Assembly (NCBI RefSeq): GCF_047663525.1
Contig: NC_092590.1
Span: forward strand, 53,226,501-53,290,500
Direction of reading: 5' to 3'
Length of the DNA: 64,000 bases
Origin: Anas platyrhynchos
Taxonomy: Eukaryota; Chordata; Aves; Anseriformes; Anatidae
Shown here piece by piece: positions 58,711-64,000 of the stretch (position 1 is its first letter; each line of letters begins with the position of its first letter). A program made the position numbers and the translations under genes. The notes under the pieces were generated by a model. That model was not told the origin of the DNA and searched no databases. It saw only the letters and a list, made by a program, of their open reading frames with translations.

Positions 58711-59486
58711 ACCTCTCCAAAAATGCATCTGAAGAGAGATTGCATCCTGAGGGGTTTAGAGGTCTGCAAGTTCACTGGCTCATTGACTTAGTCTCTCTGC
58801 TTGTATACTCTAATGCCAATTTGTTAAATTCAAAACCACGTAATGGGGTGTGTGTTTTAAATGGACAGCAAATATGGTCTTACTACCGTTGCTCTCCTGG
58901 AGCTATTTCTTGCAGTTATGAAACATTCAGCTTGCTTAGCATGCAAGACTTCCATATGTTTTATGTATTATTTATTTCAAGATACCAATGTATTATTATT
59001 AGTTGTCATTAAAGTATTCTTGGTCTAAGCGTTTTAAAAATTTTACTAAAAAAGTAATTACACTGCCCCAGTTTGAGTCTGATGATGTGGGGCAGTACTT
59101 AGGGAATATTTGGAATTATTTTAGAGTGGGCACAATCATAAGAGTTGTACCCTCATTTGACTGTATTAATATTATCCTGAATCATCTCAAATTGGACCTG
59201 ATGTCCTTTGAACCTGGGATGAGACGGGGACTTTGGAGCTCACAACAAAACTGATAGACTAAAGGATCAACCTGGATAAGCAATGCCAAATGCCTGTTTT
59301 GCAGCCTCACATATTTTGTAATGAATGCATTAAAGCTATTGCCTTTCTGGCTTAGTGATTTATCATTCTAGTCTCTTTCTGTAGAGGCCTGCTGCACAAA
59401 CAAAGGGAAGAGGCAGTGCGTCCTGATCTGTAAAGAGGTTCAGTTCTGGTGAGATGTGACAAATGTTAACATTCAATAATGTTTCT

Positions 59487-59492
59487 TTTATT
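59487..59492 (-). terminator. GABRB1: Candidate polyadenylation signal of GABRB1
   Basis: TTTATT on the plus strand (AATAAA on the gene strand) is the first such hexamer left of the stop codon that I found, implying a 3' UTR of about 770 bases. Alternative or more distal sites are possible. Confidence 0.3.
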
Positions 59493-60263
59493 ATTACATT
59501 CCGAGTGCAAAGTTGTAATGTCAACTAGTGATAAGGTCATCAGTAGACCTTACACCAGTCAATGAGGAACTGATTAAGAAGCTTTCCAGACTGCACATTT
59601 GTATTCCTTACTAATGTCTACATGTGCATATTGCTGCCTACTGTCCTGATCAGTGTTTCTTTCTGTAGATGATTGATAGTCTTGGTACTTACATAGGCCA
59701 TATTGAGTTGTATATCTTGAGTTTCCTAAAAGTATGAAATACTTTCAACACAAAATAAAATTTAACTTATAGTAGTTATGTTTCAATAAAATGCTATGTT
59801 AGGTAAATTAATATAAACACTATTAGGAAAAAGCTGACAATAAGGAAGGGGAAGGGACTTGATACAGATAGGAGATGACCAACCGACTGCTCCTTAGCTG
59901 CATGCACCTTGTTGGCATCTTGCCTGCAGCTCCTTGGCTGGGGTTATGTCTGGCAATATGCAGTGGCTATTAGCCTAATCTGAGCTCTGACAGTGGCAGA
60001 AGCAACACCTCAGGAGCCATGTGTCCAACCTCGCTCTTTGAGAGCAGTTTTGTACTATTCTGATCTGAATATGATGTCTGTTTGTATTTTGTTGTTGTTG
60101 TTTGTTTGTTTGCTTTAAAAGTTTAAACCTAGAAGTAATCAATGGCTGGGTATTTCACCTTGAAAATGTAACATGGCTACTTCAGTCCTTAATAGTTAAC
60201 AAAATTGAGAAGGAAAACAAACAAGTCCAGATGTGTTAGTGTATTATAACATTATTGCATAAA

Positions 60264-60611
60264 TTAGTGTACATAATACAGCCAGTAAACAACATTGAAA
60301 AGAATAAACGTGATGGGAAAGACCATCCTGGACCACTTGTCTATGGAGTTAACATCAGTCAAGTCAGGGATCTTGACTTTGATCTGGGATGCCCTTCTTC
60401 GTAAGCGTCCCTTTTTATGAAGCCTGTGCCTGTCCAGAGCACTCCTGCTGTAGAGGTCTCTGCTGGAAGTGGCTCTTCTGTACTGCAGGCTGGTGCTGTC
60501 GTATGTATACGTGGTGGCTTGGGTGTCACGGAGACTTGTGAACATGCCTGAGCTGCTGAAGTCATTTCTTATGTCGAGTGGGTTAAGCAGCACATTTCCA
60601 TGGGGATCAAC
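60264..60611 (-). CDS. GABRB1: GABRB1, GABA-A receptor beta-1 subunit, last coding exon only
   Basis: 115 codons plus TAA of a pentameric ligand-gated chloride channel subunit. Starts [20 protein letters not shown] (end of the cytosolic loop between helices 3 and 4), contains [20 protein letters not shown] with the conserved serine of the RRRAS kinase site (Ser409-type in mammalian beta subunits), and ends with helix 4, [18 protein letters not shown]. The terminal YYVH rather than YYVN and the [11 protein letters not shown] block point to beta-1 over beta-2 or beta-3; the COMMD8/ATP10D neighbourhood agrees. Acceptor ttccttgacacag at 60612. The loop portion around residues 15-60 of the exon is diverged from human. 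All other exons lie beyond the right edge. Confidence 0.95.
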   Translation of the reverse strand, partial: VDPHGNVLLNPLDIRNDFSSSGMFTSLRDTQATTYTYDSTSLQYRRATSSRDLYSRSALDRHRLHKKGRLRRRASQIKVKIPDLTDVNSIDKWSRMVFPITFILFNVVYWLYYVH

Positions 60612-61010
60612 CTGTGTCAAGGAAGGAACGTGAATTAGGTAAGTTCCTCAGTCAGCTCAAGCTGTCTCCCAGATTGGCAGGTACCTTTTGGCTCTACAGT
60701 TGAGGTGCTTCTGGGACTGCAGGGATTGTTGCATCTTGTCGACGGAAGTGAAAAGATGCTGAATATGCTTTCCTGACTAGTATGAAATCAGCTATTAAAT
60801 GTCTAAGTATCTTCCATCCTGACCCAGCTTCTTGGTGTGAGACCTTTCAACTCAGTTATTGCATTATCCATAAAGGAACACTTCTACTTTTATCTTTCAC
60901 TTAAATCATGATCTTTATGAAACACTGAGGTTTAATATCTGGTGACCTGGCACCTTAAGCTTTCTTGTCTTGAGGTGACAATAAAACATTCCTGTCTCTG
61001 CCATCTTTAT

Positions 61011-61035
61011 ACAGTTTTGTACAGTTTTGTACAGC
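61011..61035. repeat. Short tandem repeat, 10-bp unit ACAGTTTTGT
   Basis: Two full units and a partial third, in the last GABRB1 intron. Confidence 0.8.
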
Positions 61036-61369
61036 TGTGGGTTAGTTTTAAAAAGTTTTGTGATAACAGATTCATCATATGAAGAACATGTAGGTACACA
61101 TGCACTTTATCAGTTATTGTAAAAAGCTTGTGATGAGAATTAATTTTAGAGAATTAATCTCTTGTAGGGAAGGAAATCCCTGCTCCCCACAGCATGCCAT
61201 TAACTTTTTCATCTGCAGACAAATGATTCCATTTTACTAAGGGAAACCTGAAATGCAGTTGCATTTTTTAAATATTGTTACCAGAAGTAGTTATTTCAAA
61301 TATGTTTATTTGTGCTGTTAGGGAACTGTTTTAAAATACTCGAGTAAAGAACTGGAAACTGCAACTGGT

Positions 61370-61401
61370 ATATACATATATATGTACACACACACACACA
61401 A
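61370..61401. repeat. (TA)n(CA)n microsatellite
   Basis: tatatacatatatatgta followed by about eight CA units in the last GABRB1 intron. Confidence 0.85.
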
Positions 61402-62589
61402 ACATTTTAATATTATTGCCCTTTTTCATGCATGAGTGTGATCACATATGAATGGCTGCATTACTTCAGAGAGTTTAATTTTTCACTTATCTTTAGGTTC
61501 CCAGCAGTTTGTAGTAAACCCTCTTTCAGAAGATGTTTCTGGTATTTCTAAGATGAATTCTGATTTTCCCATAAAGATTTCAAATTCCCACATATTTAAA
61601 CTTCCACTGTATCTTAAATGAGGGAAATATACACCAGGAAACAGACCTCTTACATGAAACTTTTAAGACTTTGACTTGAGGCTTACTATTAAAATTACCT
61701 TATGGCCTTATGCCTGCCCCAAATATATCACAGTTGATACCAAGGCTGTCTGTGTAAGCCTTCATGCAAAAGATTAAAAAAAAATCACCAGTTGACAATA
61801 TGTTGTCTAGTGAAGCACCAGTGCTATGCCATGCATTATTCACACTCTGGGCTTTACCTCTTTCGAAAGATATAGCAGAGTGAGGAATTGGTACAATAAT
61901 CTACATCGGGTTAGAAGTACATTTAAGGAAAATACTGAAGTAGAGCAAACAGTGAAAATCCAGTCTCCAGGGCCTGCAGTGGAGGAAAGCTGGAAGCCAG
62001 TGAAAGCCTCCATTCCACCTGGCAGCATGCAAGATGTTTGTTCCCACTGCTGCTGAGAGAAAAGGATGTGTGATGACGACTGGCACATTTACACTGTGCC
62101 AGTCTAAGTATTTGCTAACTGAAAACAAAGATGTGACGGGACTGTTTGTACAGGAGCCTCTCAGGAGAGCAGAGGGGAAAAAAGCCTTCTAAAAGGAGTA
62201 ATGGAGTCACCACAGACATAGAATTCACTTAGTGAGGTTTAGCAACTGATTCTTTACATACTGAAATGATCATTTGGTGGGAATGTCGCAGTTCCCACCT
62301 CTGTTTTAGTGGGAAAAGCTTAAATATTCTGAGTTAGAGAGGCCAGATGGGCACAGATAGGCATGGTGTTTGCCATGTTTACTTGAGATATGGGCTACCG
62401 AGGTTCTACTTTTTAGGTCAGGTCTTCTAATATGTGCAGAAGGAAGACCTAAGCTAGTGTTTCTTACTCTCCAGAGGACTGCTGTAGCTATGGGACTAAT
62501 CATTGCCTGAAAATTCTGAAGTTTTCTGTGGAAAAAGTAAAGGTCTCAGATTATTAGTGGCCATATAGTGTCCTTATAAGGGCCTTATA

Positions 62590-62930
62590 GTGGCCTATCA
62601 GTACATTGAAAGGCCTACCAGAAAGCTGGAGAGGGACTCTTTGTCAGGGAGTGTAGTTCACAGGACAAGGGGTAGTGGTTATGAACTAAAAGAGGGTAGA
62701 TTTAGGTTAGATATAAGGAAGAAATTTACTATAAGGGTAGTGAGGTACTGGAACAGGTTGCCCAGAGAAGCTGTGGATGTCCAATTCCTGAAAATGTTCC
62801 AGGCCAGGCTGGATGGGACTTTGGGCAACCTGATCTGGTGGGAGGTGTCCCTGCCCATGCTGGGGGGTTGGAACTGGGTGGGCTTTAAGGTCCCATCCAA
62901 CCCAAACCATTCTGTGATTCTTTGATTTCT
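62590..62930 (+). mobile_element. CR1 LINE 3' fragment
   Basis: Contains agaaagctggagagggactc, gtgtagttcacaggacaagg, gaacaggttgcccagagaag, gtgggaggtgtccctgcc and the tail cattctgtgattctttg. Lies in the last GABRB1 intron. Open frames on both strands here derive from the element. Confidence 0.92.
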
Positions 62931-64000
62931 CTCCAAGTAAAATGAGATTAAAAAAACACAAACAAACAAACACAAAACACAGAAGTTTTGATGGGTCAAC
63001 TTTTTCTTTTCAGTTTTACTGAATAACTCCTTGAGCTGTCTTTGATTGTATAATCTAATATTTAAACTAATTTACTTTACTGTTGTAATAGTAATAACAG
63101 TAGTGCAAGCATCATTAAGCAGTTATTATAGCTTCTCTTTTGTGAAGACAACTACATAACCGCTTACAATCTAAATTGATTCATAGGGATGTTTTTCAAA
63201 TTAATATGTCCTGGCAGTTTATTACAAGCCAAGCAGCGTATGAGTTCCTAAGTTAAGTATTATGAATTATTCTATTATTTTTTAAAATGAGTTTTATTTA
63301 GATCATTTTAGGAGAGATGATTTATATACATCATGAAACAATTCAGTCTTTGAATTGCAGGCTTTGAAGAGCAAAGGGTCTTACAGTGACCTCTAATAAA
63401 TTAGCTCAGAGAAGTATAAAAGTCCTTCTAATGTACTTGGATCAAATTCTCTGCTTATGCAACAAGAAGTTGGGCTAGTAGTCAAATAATAATTTGACTC
63501 ATAGTTTCTGTGTCTTAAAAAACCCTTTCAGAATTTATTGAAGTTCACTCCAAAATGTTATTAATACTTGTGCACCTGAAGAAGATCATGGGTGGGCTGA
63601 ACCCAGGCTCTGTCTACTCCTTAGTTTTCTGGCCCACTGGCTGGTTGCTGGCTTTGGAATGGAGCACTTCAGCCTTCTTCTCAGGTAGGAAAGATGAGCC
63701 ATAACAAACCCTGAGTAGTTTTTCCTTGCTTAGATATAACCCATTTATTCTTTCAAATACTGCCTTTATGTTCCTTAATGGAAACGTTCTTTCTTATACT
63801 GCTATCCTGGAACATTTTCAGTTTAGATAGATCATATCTTTTATCTTACACTTAAATTTTGCAAGGCATTGCTTGTTTCCTCAAGACTGTGCTGCATTAA
63901 GGAGTCTCAAGTTCTCTCCCTGTAAAACATAATGGCATCAAAAATCATGTAATTTTTGGCTTTTGAAAATGAAGTATCTGTGATGCTCAATCTTTGATGA

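Larger units (their letters stand above)
52792..60263. other. Intergenic region between COMMD8 and GABRB1 3' ends
   Basis: About 7.5 kb between convergent genes, containing two inverted CR1 tails (52874-52960, 54180-54440), A/C-rich and T-rich tracts, and at its right end the GABRB1 3' UTR of uncertain extent. A 128-codon open frame at 57155-57541 shows no family resemblance and is probably chance. Confidence 0.75.
60612..64000 (-). other. GABRB1: Last intron of GABRB1 (partial)
   Basis: Starts at the acceptor of the final exon and runs off the right edge. Contains a 10-bp tandem repeat, a (TA)n(CA)n tract and one CR1 fragment. No further GABRB1 exon is recognised; this fits the very large introns of this gene in vertebrates. 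Confidence 0.8.

Noticed and set aside
58537-58791. Low-complexity frames rich in Lys/Thr/Gln (plus) or Phe/Cys/Leu (minus)
   Set aside because: They are translations of an A/C-rich simple-sequence tract.
62590-62999. Open frames of about 110 codons on both strands in the GABRB1 intron
   Set aside because: They lie in a CR1 fragment and its flank, so they derive from the element rather than a host gene.
1-64000. CRISPR arrays, prophage, insertion sequences, operons or bacterial defence systems
   Set aside because: The sequence is vertebrate nuclear DNA with spliced genes and CR1 elements; no regularly spaced repeats or bacterial gene structure are present.

Overview
This is a stretch of an avian nuclear genome. 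Genes are split into many short exons with GT/AG introns, the background is AT-rich, and at least eight fragments of the bird/reptile CR1 LINE end in the typical 3' tail (ATTCTATG-like). Two CpG-rich islands (about 35.13-35.81 kb and 48.08-48.60 kb) mark promoters. The species cannot be named from the sequence alone.

Three protein genes are present. (1) ATP10D, minus strand: 18 coding exons from the ATG at 25717 to an exon ending at 43, giving the first 1184 residues of a class-5 P4-ATPase lipid flippase. The last roughly 240 residues lie beyond the left edge. Its predicted noncoding first exon and promoter sit in the CpG island near 35.5-35.8 kb, across an intron of about 9.8 kb. (2) COMMD8, plus strand: five coding exons, 48223-52326, a complete 176-residue Commander/CCC-complex subunit with its own CpG island. 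(3) GABRB1, minus strand: only the last coding exon (60264-60611), carrying the end of the intracellular loop and the fourth membrane helix of the GABA-A receptor beta-1 subunit. The rest lies to the right.

ATP10D and COMMD8 are head to head; COMMD8 and GABRB1 are tail to tail. This is the gene order and orientation known for the GABRB1-COMMD8-ATP10D block of human chromosome 4p12, seen here inverted. The three genes do not form a pathway; the arrangement is conserved synteny, not an operon.

The remaining sequence is intron and intergenic DNA holding CR1 relics, microsatellites, poly(T)/poly(A) tracts, an AT-rich satellite-like stretch at 41.74-41.87 kb and a diverged local duplication at 41.9/42.6 kb. 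ATP10D intron 2 (between coding exons 2 and 3) also contains two frame-broken coding-like relics that I could not identify. I found no CRISPR array, bacterial-type system or convincing novel gene system. The most interesting unexplained items are the intron 2 relics, the 41.9/42.6 kb duplication with an internal hairpin, a palindrome flanked by direct repeats at 7.5 kb, and a CR1 tail plus a pol III B-box-like motif abutting the COMMD8 promoter.
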